DNA from: Hyaloraphidium curvatum
Lineage: Eukaryota; Monoblepharomycota; Hyaloraphidiomycetes; Hyaloraphidiales; Hyaloraphidiaceae
DNA length: 64,000 nt
Reading direction: 5' to 3'
NCBI GenBank assembly: GCA_025558095.1
Contig: JAIVFI010000041.1
Location: forward strand, 62,001-126,000
Part shown: positions 10,070-19,348 of the stretch, piece after piece
Position numbering within the stretch: position 1 is the first letter of the stretch
Layout: each line of letters opens with the position of its first letter
Notes under the pieces: generated by a model
Seen by the model: the letters and a program-made list of their open reading frames with translations, nothing else
The model's database searches: none
What the model was told of the DNA's origin: nothing
Program-made: the position numbers and the translations under genes

Positions 10070-11394
10070 ATGGCGACCCCGATTCACGATTTCGACGCGC
10101 CCGTCACCTTCGGCCCGGATTCGGCGAAGCACACCAAGTTCGCCGCGGGCGTGATCCCGATGTGGGTCGCGGACACGGATTTCAGGGCCGCGGTCCCCAT
10201 CATCGATGCTCTCCGTGCTCGTGCCGAGACCGGCGTGTTCGGCTACGTTTCCGCCGATTACGTCGAGGCGGAACGCGCAGTGGCCCACTGGATGAAGACT
10301 CGCTTCGGATGGACTTCGGTCGACCCGTCCATGGTCATACACGCTCAGGCCGTGGTTCCGGCGCTGGTCAACGCGATCCAGGCCTTTACGGAGCCCGGAG
10401 ACCAGGTTCTGATCCACGTGCCCATTTACATGTGAGCAAGTCCACCGTTTCGCGGTCCGGCGACAAGATTCTGATCCGCTTGCCTCGTCTAGGCCGTTCA
10501 ACACCATCATTCAGGGTTGCGGACGCGTCAAAGTGACCTCGCGCATGGTCCTGAACGAGAAGGAGAACCGATATGTCGTCGACTGGCCGGATTTCGAGGC
10601 CAAGTGCTCGGATCCGGCGACGAAGCTCTTCATCCTCTGCAATCCCCAGAATCCTCTTGGCCGCGCCTTTTCCGCCGACGAACTCCGCCGCATGTCGGAG
10701 ATCTGCCTCAGGAACGGGGTCATGGTGCTCTCGGACGAGATCCATTGCGACCTGGTCTTCAAGAGCAGCCCGAACCGGCATCTGCCCCTTCCGATGGTGT
10801 CGCCAGAGATTGCGCAGCGCTGTATCGTCTTCATCAACCCCTCCAAAGTGAGCTGCGAGACATCCGCGCTCGCCACTGCCGTTGCTGACTCCTCGTGCGT
10901 GTCAGACGTTCAACGTGCCTGGCCTCCGCTGTGCAATGGCGATCGTCCCGAATCCGGAGCTGCGCGAGCGGTACAAGGCCCTCATCCTGGCCAACAAGTC
11001 GCTGGGTTCCAACATCTTTGGTTCCGTGGCCCTCGTGGCGGCATACACCCGGTCGGCATACTTTGCCGACCAGCTGATGGACTACTTGCAAAACAACTTG
11101 GAATTGACCCTCGCCTTCTTTGCCGAGCGAATCCCGCGGATCAGGATCGTGAGGCCCGAGGCAACCTACCTGCTCTGGCTGGACTGCCGCGGCCTGGGCA
11201 TGTCGCCCGACGAGCTCGCGGCCTTCTTCATCGAAAAGGCGAGGGTGGGAATGAACGAGGGCCCCACCTTCGGGGAGGGAGGGGATGGATTCATGCGGCT
11301 GAACATTGCCACGAGGAGGTCGGTGCTCGAGGAGGGCTTGAGGAGGATCGAGGCGGCGGTGAACGGGCTAGATACGGCGGGGTCCAAGCTCTAG
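10070..11394 (+). CDS. MalY/PatB-type cystathionine beta-lyase (PLP fold type I)
   Basis: Three exons, 10070-10431, 10493-10847 and 10906-11394, encode 401 residues; introns are 61 and 58 nt. The protein matches class I/II aminotransferase-fold C-S lyases: the start FDAPVTFGPDSAKHTKF with GVIPMWVADTDF is the MalY/PatB signature. The PLP-pocket Asn lies in NPQNPLGRAF, the ring-stacking Asp in SDEIHCDLVF, and the Schiff-base Lys in NPSKTFNVPGL, which spans the second splice junction. The C-terminal domain has the substrate Arg region (FMRLNIATRR). It probably cleaves cystathionine or related C-S substrates to a thiol, pyruvate and ammonia in the cytosol. Intron 1 ends with a diverged copy of the preceding exon end (see findings). 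Confidence 0.88.
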
Positions 11395-11604
11395 ACGGCG
11401 CCGGATGTGGATGGACCTCCTGCCATTCCCGAAGCAGGGTGATTGTGTTTTCTGACCGCGGTCCTTTGTGTCGTGATGGCGACATCCAGATCGCGAGCCG
11501 GGTCGGTTGAATTCGGCTGCGGTGATCCGCTTGATCACCCCCAAACTCCGTGCCGACGCCGCGCCTGTTGCCCCACGACTAGCAGACTTTAGTCGCCCAA
11601 CAAA

Positions 11605-12405
11605 ATGGCTCTGTCGACCAGCACTCTGTGGCTGACCAACGGTACCCGTTCTCGGCGCGGCGCGAACTGGATGGGCCTCCTGACGTTGTTTCCCGACAAC
11701 AGGCATCATAGAGGGCGTGCTCCCCACCCTCGCGGCTCTCGGTCCGTCAAGACCTGCGGGACTACCGTTGTATGTTCCGACGCTGATTATCCCCAACAGG
11801 CGCCGTGCAGAAGGCCTCCAGCGAGGGCAAGGCGGGTGGTCCCTGGCGGGCGGAGCGACGCGGTAGACGCTGACGACGCCCGTCTCTCTGTCCCCCTTTC
11901 CGCGTCTCGCTCCGCCGAATCGGCCACTTCAGCCCGAGGCTGCTGACCCCAGCGTCCTGTTTGCGTTCTCGACGCTCGGCTTTTCGGCCATCCCGTCGCT
12001 CCTGTTCTGGCGCGACGGCCAGCTGTCTGGTCACCGCAGCGTGGGTTACAGCATCGCACGGCGGCAAGTAGCGATCTGCTCACCTCGTTTGCCTTTCGTT
12101 TTCGTCGTTGCTGCTCCTTTCGACCTCAGTACGGGTGAGTTTGCCCTCCCTCAACTTGCGATCAGGAGCAAGTCTGATCTTGACCTTTGCTCGCTTCTAG
12201 CATCGGTACCGGCGTTTACCACGCGCTCGCTGGCGCCAAGCTTCTCTGTACGTCCGTTGGAGACCCTGCGATAGCCTTCTGACCCTCCATGCTTCTAGAC
12301 GACCGCTTCACGCGCCCCACGACCTCCGAGTCGAACGCGCTGACCGTCATCGGCGCCGTTCACCTCTACATGGCATTTAACTTCTATAAGTACGTTCAGG
12401 GATAA
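11605..12405 (+). CDS. Small six-exon membrane protein with a 5-nt microexon
   Basis: I infer exons 11605-11641, 11703-11862, 11953-12040, 12130-12134, 12201-12247 and 12299-12405; phases agree throughout and give 147 residues ending at TAA 12403-12405. The last two junctions are very firm because the frame reads GIGTGVYHALAGAKLLYDRF and then NALTVIGAVHLYMAFNFYKY. Hydrophobic segments near residues 65-85 (VLFAFSTLGFSAIPSLLFW), 98-112 and 128-143 suggest three to four membrane helices. Exon 4 (TACGG) is needed to link the frame of exon 3 to exon 5; it sits between a long pyrimidine-rich acceptor tract and a GTGAGT donor. Family not recognised. The first two exons are less certain than the rest. 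Confidence 0.55.
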
Positions 12406-12538
12406 ACGGGTGGCTTCAGGGCCGGGCAAGCCGTCGGGCGGTCGGTGACCACCTCCATTATGTTTGAACGTCGCAACACGCGAAGCTTCTCTTTTGTTCT
12501 TCCTTGGACCGTCCAGCGTCGGCTCAGAACAACCATCT

Positions 12539-14205
12539 TCATTTGCGCTTCTTGGTTCCCGCCGTGTCGGGCATCAGCTTCACCGCGTCCACCAGCTTTC
12601 GCATTTCCTCCTCAAAAAGCTCGACAATCCGCTCCGCCGAACCCTTCCTGAACCAGGGCGTGCTTTCGTCCTGCTCCATCATCACCCCGAAAGAGAAGTA
12701 GCCGCAATCTGCAAAGCTTGATCAGCGTTCCAAGCGTTGTTGGAAGCGAACCATGCCCACATGAAAGAACCGCGACGCCCAACTGGCCAGGCGCCGCATG
12801 CGCTATAGGATTGACTACCGAGATTCGCGAGATCGGAGCCCCTGCAAAGTAAAGTGGCGTCGCCGGGCCCGGGATGTTGCTTATGCCCCCGTGCGATTGG
12901 GCCACAATGGCCTCGGAAAGGCTGGCGAGGGTAGTCAATTTGAGTCTTCCTGCATCGGTGCAATGCTCCGACCAACCTCAAAGGCAATAGCCAAGGAGCC
13001 TTCAAAAACGTGTTCATGGCCCAGATGGCCATCTGCGCCGTGGTCCGCATCCGCTTCTGCCAGCTCATCCATCCGGTTATCTCCTTGGCCCGCTGGGTTG
13101 GCGTCAGCGCCTTGTTGCTATCCGGAGCGACTAGAGTGTAGTACAGAAGCTTGTTGGTAAGTGCATTGTCATTTGGCATGCGGAACGAAGCTGCCAAAGG
13201 ACGATAAGAAACCAGAGAAGCAGAGCACGAGACGGAACTAACTGGGTAGCGCCCAGTAGGTGTGCTTGTCCAGCAGACCGCCTCGTTCCTTCAAGAAGGT
13301 TTCAATTGCGGCCGTGGAAGCTGTCAGGATCACATCGTTTAGACTGGTGCCGAGGCTGTTCTTCAGGTCCTTGATCGTGTCCAGCTTGATCAGGCCTGCC
13401 TTGGTCGAGCATGCGTACTGCTTCGAACGGTTGAGGCTCCTGCTGTCGGTGAACCACAGAGATTTGCGTCGGCTGGAGACCTTGAACGGCACGACAAAGA
13501 CCGAGAACCAGATCGATATGAAGATCCCCGAAATGTAGGCCCACAGCATGCCCAGGAACTTCATGATCGAACCAACAGTGTCCACGGGGATGATCGATTG
13601 GCGTCGAATTCGGTACTGCTTTGCGGCGGATGCCTCGGAATCGGCGGCTTTGCCGCCAGGAGGAGAGCCGCTCATTGTGTTCCTGAGATGGCCCTCCCCG
13701 TCGCTCAGAGCGTGCTGGATCCGATCGAGGAAGGCACACGACCCGCCCTCCAAGCCGCGCAAGAAATAGCAGCGCCAGGGCGGGTAGTTCAGATCGAGCG
13801 GCTTCGACATGATCTCCGAGACCGTCTCCAAGAAGCACGCCCTCGTAGGTTCTTTCAGATCGATGACCTCGAAGTGATTGTCGATGTTGAAGTCCACGCC
13901 TTCGGCCGAGAAGAATGGGCGCCGCCAAAACGTAGAGTTGTCGCCGTCCGGGTACAGCCTCTTGAGCCCTGGCAGTCGTTTGGATGAACGATGGTCTCAA
14001 TTCAGACCACGTAGACATCCCTACATCGTCCGTAGTTGCGCGATGTGCGGAGGAACTCGCGGAGGCTGTCGGGATTCACGAGCTTGGCGTCGAAGGGTGG
14101 GTCGAAAAAGGATAGCCCGCCGCCCGCGATATAGTCGCGATTCGGGGAGCCGACGCCGCCGAACAGGATATCGTTGCCGGACAAGTACTCCCGCGATGGC
14201 TTCAT
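12539..14205 (-). CDS. WS/DGAT-like O-acyltransferase (DUF1298-type C-terminus)
   Basis: Exons on the minus strand: 14025-14205, 13243-13968, then either 13010-13190 or 12977-13190, then 12761-12945 and 12539-12708; 491 residues with the longer third exon. The N-terminus MKPSREYLSGNDILFGG fits the LSxxD start of wax-ester synthase/diacylglycerol acyltransferases. The catalytic HHxxxDG motif appears as IQHALSDG, with the first His replaced by Gln. The C-terminal half has the family hallmarks GTSLNDVILTA, LPTSFR, SNIPGPATPLYFAGAPI and, across the last junction, VLSYCGYFSFGVM. It would transfer fatty acyl-CoA to an alcohol or diacylglycerol at the ER or lipid droplets. The third intron is either 31 nt (donor GTTGGT) or 64 nt (donor GTTTTT); both keep frame. 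A GGDEF-like fragment lies 4 bp upstream of the ATG on the other strand. Confidence 0.75.
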
Positions 14206-14209
14206 CTTG

Positions 14210-14328
14210 GGCAGGGGGGTCGCGCTGCACCCCGAGGACAGCACCACCGCGGAGGAGCTGCTGCGGTCGGCCGACCTCGCGCTGTATCGCGCCAAGTCCG
14301 AAGGGCGCGGCCGCTTCTTCGAGACGGG
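14210..14328 (+). pseudogene. Fragment of a bacterial-type GGDEF (diguanylate cyclase) domain
   Basis: On the plus strand, 14210-14328 translates as a clean C-terminal GGDEF segment: GVALHPEDSTTAEELLRSAD then LALYRAKSEGRGRFFETG. This is the usual end of GGDEF domains (SIGVALxPEDGxxAEELLRxADLALYRAKxxGRxRxxFF). The GGDEF active-site motif itself and the rest of the domain are missing; upstream sequence is the start of the WS/DGAT-like gene on the other strand and downstream sequence is the 3' end of the SDR gene. GGDEF proteins are bacterial signalling enzymes and rare in eukaryotes. I call it a relic of transferred DNA, with an assembly join as the alternative. Confidence 0.65.
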
Positions 14329-14397
14329 GGTGATCGGGGTCCCTGCTTCGATCATCATCACCTCCGCCGTGACAAACGACATTTCGACATTTCACAG

Positions 14398-15575
14398 CTA
14401 CAAACGGCTCATCAGCTTCGTGGAGGGTGCCTGCAGAACCTTGCGCGGAGGAGGAGAGTAGTGCTGGGGGTCTTGAGGAGGACGATCAGACCTGTATCCC
14501 ATCAAGTCCTTCTCGGCCACGGAGGCGTCGATTTGGTAGACCGTGAGATCGGAAACACCTGAATGGGGACTAGTTAGGCTCACGTTGTAGCGCCTTCGCC
14601 CGCCTTGCACGCTTGGCGGCTGCTCTCTGCATTGAGCCCGAACCTCGGACTCGCGCCTGTGCTCCCACGCGGAGTCCGACGTCTTACCTTGTGACTTGAC
14701 GACCGCCGAGTCGAGGCAGAAGTTGCCGGTGTACCGCCGCTGGTCCTGGCTCAGGATGACGAATGCGGCGTCAGCCATAATCTCGACTTTCCGGCAGCGT
14801 CGCTCGTATCCGGGAACGTCTTTGGCGACTACGTTCTGCATCGCAGCGGTCACCACGGGAACTGGTTGCGGTCAGCCTTTGGAGATCCATCTAGACCAGA
14901 GAGCCTCACTTTCAGGCCAGAGCGAGTTGCAGCCGATCCCATAGTCGCGAAGCTCGCCGGCCAGTCCCAGAATCTGGAGCGACATGGTGCTCTTCGCCGT
15001 CCAATACATTGTGCGGCCCGCGAAAGCCCGTTCCGACATGTCGAGCAACGGGCCCATGTTCAGGATGGCGGGGTTGCGTCCTTTGCGTCCCGACTCAATG
15101 AGGTGCGGCACCGCGAACTTCGAGACCAGGAAGGTTCCTCTAAAGTTAATAGAAAGCATCAAGTCGAACTGCTTGATCGAGAGCTGCGTGATGGGCACAG
15201 GCGCTATAGCGGACGCATTGTTGATGAGCACATCGATGCCACCGAGTCCTTCGACGGCTTTGGCGATCGCATTCGCCACCTGGTCCTCGAATCGAATATC
15301 GCATGCAATAGGAAGTACTCTGCATTAACTTCTGGATTAGCAAGAAGACGATGCGGGAAGGTCAGATCTCACTTGACCCCAAATCTCGTCCGAATCTCTT
15401 CCGCGGCGCTGAAGATGGTTCCCGGCAGCTTGGGGTGCGCATCCGTTGTCTTGGCCGCGATTGCGACGTTGGCTCCCTCCTGAGCGAGCCTGAGCGCACA
15501 CGCAAGGCCGATTCCTCGAGATGCTCCCGTGATGAAGATGTTCTTGCCTTTGAAACTTAAATCCGGGGTCGCCAT
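14398..15575 (-). CDS. HSDL2-like short-chain dehydrogenase, likely peroxisomal, lacking the catalytic Ser
   Basis: Exons 15373-15575, 14910-15319, 14688-14861 and 14398-14558 give 315 residues. The SDR Rossmann motif is FITGASRGIGLACAL; NNASAIAPV matches the NNAG motif and, with LNMGPLLDM and the LWPEIPVVTAAM substrate loop, points to hydroxysteroid dehydrogenase-like protein 2. The YxxxK pair is present in MYWTAKSTMS, but the Ser expected in the HSDL2 NISPPL position is Gly (NMGPLL). The C-terminal tripeptide SRL resembles a PTS1 peroxisome signal. The C-terminal SCP2 domain of animal HSDL2 is absent. The true start is ATG at 15575; an upstream TTG was not used. It is divergent with the TMEM97-like gene. 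Confidence 0.85.
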
Positions 15576-15912
15576 GTGCGAGATGCGGGCTTGAGCACTC
15601 AGGGTGGCCAAAGCGCTGGTTTTGCAGGAGCGGCCGGATTGGATGTTCCACCGGGGCCTGCTGGGAGACGTGTTTCGCGACTGGGAGACGAGAGATCAGA
15701 GCGTTTGCCGCGATCGCGACGCCCGCCCGCGATGACAACAACGCGCCGGTTTCGCTTCCACTTCTCTCAAAGACAATACACGAAAAGCGTGCCCTGCCCC
15801 CGAAAAACTCCCTTCTCCCCGCGTTCCTTCTCCCCGCGTTCTCTACACGGCGAGCCTCCAACCTCGTCATTCAGCGGGCAATTACTTGGGAGAAAGAGTC
15901 ATCTTCCCACCG
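15576..15912. promoter_or_regulatory. Divergent intergenic region (SDR / TMEM97-like)
   Basis: 337 bp between two start codons pointing away from each other. It includes a direct repeat CCCGCGTTCTC/CCCGCGTTCC near 15818-15842. No specific binding site can be named. It presumably holds both promoters. Confidence 0.35.
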
Positions 15913-16538
15913 ATGTACAAGATTCCGCCAAAGTCGGGGCGCAAAGGCGCTCCGGGACACGTCGCCGCGTCTTCCCTCTCGCGGCTGCCGTTCTCAGAGC
16001 AGCTGTTCGTGGGATGGTGGCTGCTGCACATCCCGATCACGCTCTTCGTGGACCTACAGGGGCTGCTCGCTCCCTACTACCCCGGAGCACTCCGTGGCCT
16101 CGGGCTCTGGTGGGAAGAATACTCGGGGGATCCTTTCATGACCGCGGGAGCGCGTGGAGGGGTACCCTGGTTCCGGAGCTTCTTGCTTGCCGAAGCTCTT
16201 TTCCAACTTCCCTTGTTCTTTCTCTTCATACGAGAGGCGTTCAGACGTGAGGCTTCCTGGCAACGATCGACCTGACTTCAACTCATGTTCCTTCTCTCCC
16301 AGCTTCTCCTGCTATCCAAATGGCCGGGTTGATCTATGCCGGTCATGTTTGCACAACCGTCTATACCATATTCATTGAGCTCTTCGACAGCGGAAACCCG
16401 TACACGAAGGAGCTATCCTCTTTCCAGCTCAATGTGCTGCTTGCTGCCTACACGCCATACTTTGTCGTGCCGGTGCTCTGGGCGTGGAGATGCTGGGCGC
16501 GCCTCGCGGGAGCGATCGGGAGAGCCAAGGCACAGTAG
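15913..16538 (+). CDS. EXPERA-domain protein, TMEM97 / sigma-2 receptor family
   Basis: Two exons, 15913-16246 and 16303-16538, encode 189 residues; the intron is 56 nt. Four membrane segments fit the EXPERA fold. The first helix reads HIPITLFVDLQGLLAPYYP, close to the HVPISLLFDCQALLP pattern of TMEM97, and is followed by WWEEYSGDPFM and FLLAEALFQLPLFFLFI. After the intron come IYAGHVCTTVYTIFIELF and YTPYFVVPVLW. EXPERA proteins are ER membrane proteins of sterol biology, binding or isomerising sterols (EBP, TM6SF2, TMEM97). The Asp and Glu residues in helices 1 and 2 are retained. Its 3' end is only 30 bp from that of the convergent carboxyltransferase gene. Confidence 0.85.
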
Positions 16539-16568
16539 CATTGGGGAGGGATGTATTGCTCTACTAAT

Positions 16569-18646
16569 CTACGCCGGGGAAAACATCGCCTTGGCTCCCG
16601 GGCGGATCTTTGCGTCCCTGCGAACAATCTCGGGCAGCCTGAACTGCCACGTAAGGTCCAGCCATTCGCCGAGGACCTCGCGCGTGTCGGCGGGATCGAT
16701 CATCTCCTCGACGCCGAACGACTCGGCAAGGCGCACGGGGTTTTGGAGCGCCTTGATCTTCGTCTCGATCTGCGGCACCAAGGATTAGCCTTCTCGCTTC
16801 TGGCCAGCGACTGTAAGCCAACACGTACCCGCTTCCTCAGCGCGTCCCGCGGCGCGCCGGCCGGAACTGCCTCGAGCTCGGCCTTGAACGAGGCGTCGAT
16901 TCCGCCCTCGGCGGGAACGCCTCCGGCCTCGATGGAAGGCCATGCGACCCTGACGTCTGCTCCGCTTTCGCCCTCGCGTTCTTGGTTGCCTTCGCCGCGG
17001 GTGGCGAGGATGGCGCCCGCCATGCCGTAGCACTTGCGAACTGTGACCGGAAGTTAGATCCCCGATGTCATTCCCAGCGTCTGACCCACCGAGAACCGTG
17101 AACACGGGGGAACGGATGTCATAGAGGATCATGCCCAGCCGCGTTGCTGCTCGCAATGTGCCGGCCTTTTCCGACTGCGTTCCCACGGCAAAGCCGGGGC
17201 TAACGGGTTTCGTCAGCAAAGCTCAATCGAATCACAAGGCTACACCCACCAGTCAACGAATGAAATGCACGGCAAATGGACTGCCGCAATGCAGAGTCAG
17301 AACCATCCGACGCCAAAGGCAAGGTCGGCTCACATGTGGCGGCGATCCCCAGGAACCGCGATATCTTGCTGCACCCCTGGTAACCCAGCGCGCCGGCGTT
17401 GTGCCGCGGGTCGGAAGCCAGGATGGCAACGGGCTTGCCATTGATGCGTCCCAGGAAGCAGCCGTGTTCCTTGCCCCACATTGGCCCATACTCGAATAGC
17501 GTGCCCCTATCCACGATGTCCTCGAGGTAGTCGCGCGGGTTGTACGGCTTGCTGCGGTCCCTGGGGATCACGGCTCGGATGCGCTCCGGATCCTCGGGAC
17601 CGAGGCCGGGCTCCGTCACGGGGGGCATGGTCCAGCGGTTCGAGGGCAGGTACGACAGGAAGCGCTTGACCAGCGCGATCGACTCGAGCTCCGTGGCGCC
17701 CACGTTGTCGACGCCGCCGACGCTGGCCTGCAGCCAAGCACCGCCCAGCTGGGCCTTGGTCACGTTCTCGTGCGTGGCCTGGACGACGATCTGCGGAGAA
17801 AGGGTCAAGCAAACAGGCCGATCGCGGTCAATCCGGCAAGCATACCGGCGGCCCGGACACGAAAAGCTGCCCGACGTCCGCCGCCATGACGCTGAAGTGG
17901 GCGTTCGACATGCGGATCGCCCCGCCTCCGACGCTCGGCCCCAGAGCAATAGAGCACACGGGCACCTCATCGAGCATCTTATACGAATGAAGCAGGCCGT
18001 ACCGAGTCATGGCCGGGACCGCCATCGGGTGCTCGGCCATGGCGACCGCCGAACCGCCCCCAGAGGCGCCGTCGACCATCCTGACCATCGGTATCCGGTA
18101 CTCGCGCGACATCTGCTCCGCGAACTGGGTCTTCCGGTGAACTGCGCCGTCCGCATGTCCGCCCCGGATCGAAAAGTCGTCGGCGGAGACGACGACAGGC
18201 CTGTTGTCGACTAAGGCCCTCCCAACCACGTTGTTTGCGCGCATGAACGAGGCGATCTTGCCCGTCTCGGGCGAGTAGGTCACTTTGGGCGCCGCTGTGG
18301 AGCCGAACTCGCGCCACGACCCAGGATCGATGAGCGCCTCGATCCTCTCGCGCACCGTGAGCTTGCCAGCAGCGCGCTGGCGGATCACCCCGCGCTCATC
18401 CTCGCCGATGTAGCTGCGGCCGATCGTGAGGCATGTTCCGAGCAACGAGAGTCTTGTTGCTTACCGGACGAGGCGCCTCCGGTGCTCCAGGTCTGCCAGC
18501 TCCGGCGCATACGGGTTTTTGGGGGACGGGGGAGGCAGGTCGATTGCGAGCGGCACGGGCTCCTGGGGCTTCTTGCCCAGGTGGGAGCGGACGAGATCGA
18601 CGCGGTCCTTTGCTTCCGCCGCGGAGCGGTCCTTGGCTTCCGCCAT
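16569..18646 (-). CDS. Acyl-CoA carboxylase carboxyltransferase (PccB-like) subunit
   Basis: Seven exons (18465-18646, 17846-18413, 17334-17790, 17250-17280, 17090-17199, 16829-17040, 16569-16769) encode 586 residues; introns are 49-59 nt and exon 4 is only 31 nt. The carboxyltransferase domain pair is clear: GKLTVRERIEALIDPGS, FSIRGGHADGAVHRK, DGASGGGSAVAMAEHPMAV, ALGPSVGGGAIRMSNAHFSV, then the second half with DPRHNAGALGYQGCSKISRF, VDCPGFAVGTQSEKAG (spanning the 31-nt exon) and VRKCYGMAGAILATRG. It would move carboxylate from biotin to an acyl-CoA such as propionyl- or acetyl-CoA, probably in mitochondria and with a separate biotin-carboxylase subunit. The C-terminal PADTREVLGEWLDL is typical. 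A 77-bp spacer separates its start from divergent ALG13. Confidence 0.88.
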
Positions 18647-18723
18647 TGGGAGACACCGGAAGAGGTTATGGTGTTCGCGAATTGACCCGTCTCAGAGGGT
18701 CCCTCGCCACCACGCCGTTGAGG
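18647..18723. promoter_or_regulatory. 77-bp bidirectional promoter region
   Basis: Only 77 bp separate the start codons of the divergently transcribed carboxyltransferase and ALG13 genes. Transcription signals for both must overlap here or extend into the opposite 5' coding sequence. No TATA-like sequence is visible. Confidence 0.5.
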
Positions 18724-19292
18724 ATGCCCCCGAAAAGGACCTTCCGGCGCGTGTTCGCCACCGTGGGAACCACCAAATTCGACGGCCTCGTCTCCGCTGT
18801 CGTTTCTTCCCCCGTGCTCTCCGCCCTGCGCGACCTCGGCGCGTCGGAGCTCGTCGTGCAGCACGGCAGCAGCCTGTGGTCGCCGCCCCCCGAGGACGCC
18901 GCCGGGCCGCGGGTCTCGGCCTACGCGTACAAGAGCGACATCGGGGCGGACATGGTCGCGGCGGATTTGGTCATCAGCCACGCCGGTGGGCGGTTCTGGG
19001 CACCCGAGGCGCCCGCCAAAGATGCTGACCGCGCGTCCCAGGCGCCGGATCCATCACCGAGGCCCTCCGCGCCGGCAAATCCCTCGTGGTCGTGGTCAAC
19101 GACCAGCTGATGGACAACCACCAGGCCGAGCTTGCCGAAGCTCTGGCGGAGCGGGGGATGCTGGTCTGGACGCTGCCATCGCGCCTGGAGCGGACGCTCA
19201 GGGAGGCCGACCTCGGCGGGCTGGTGCCGTTCGGCGCGGCGGACACGGCGCCGTTCATCGCGCTGCTGGACGAGGTCGTGTTCGGGGAGTGA
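18724..19292 (+). CDS. ALG13: UDP-GlcNAc transferase catalytic subunit ALG13
   Basis: Exons 18724-18985 and 19042-19292, 56-nt intron, 170 residues. The protein has the GT28 C-terminal fold of yeast-type Alg13: FATVGTTKFDGLVSAV at the start, VVQHGSS, ADLVISHAG joined to AGSITEALRAGKSLVVV across the splice site, and NDQLMDNHQAELAEAL. It pairs with Alg14 at the ER membrane to add the second GlcNAc of the dolichol-linked oligosaccharide for N-glycosylation. Length agrees with the short fungal Alg13, not the longer animal form. The first Met inside a basic MPPKRTFRRVF leader was taken as the start. Confidence 0.9.
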
Positions 19293-19348
19293 TGGCCAGC
19301 GGTATCGATTCTCGCTCCAGACACAGGTATCGCGTGTACGCCCGTGGA

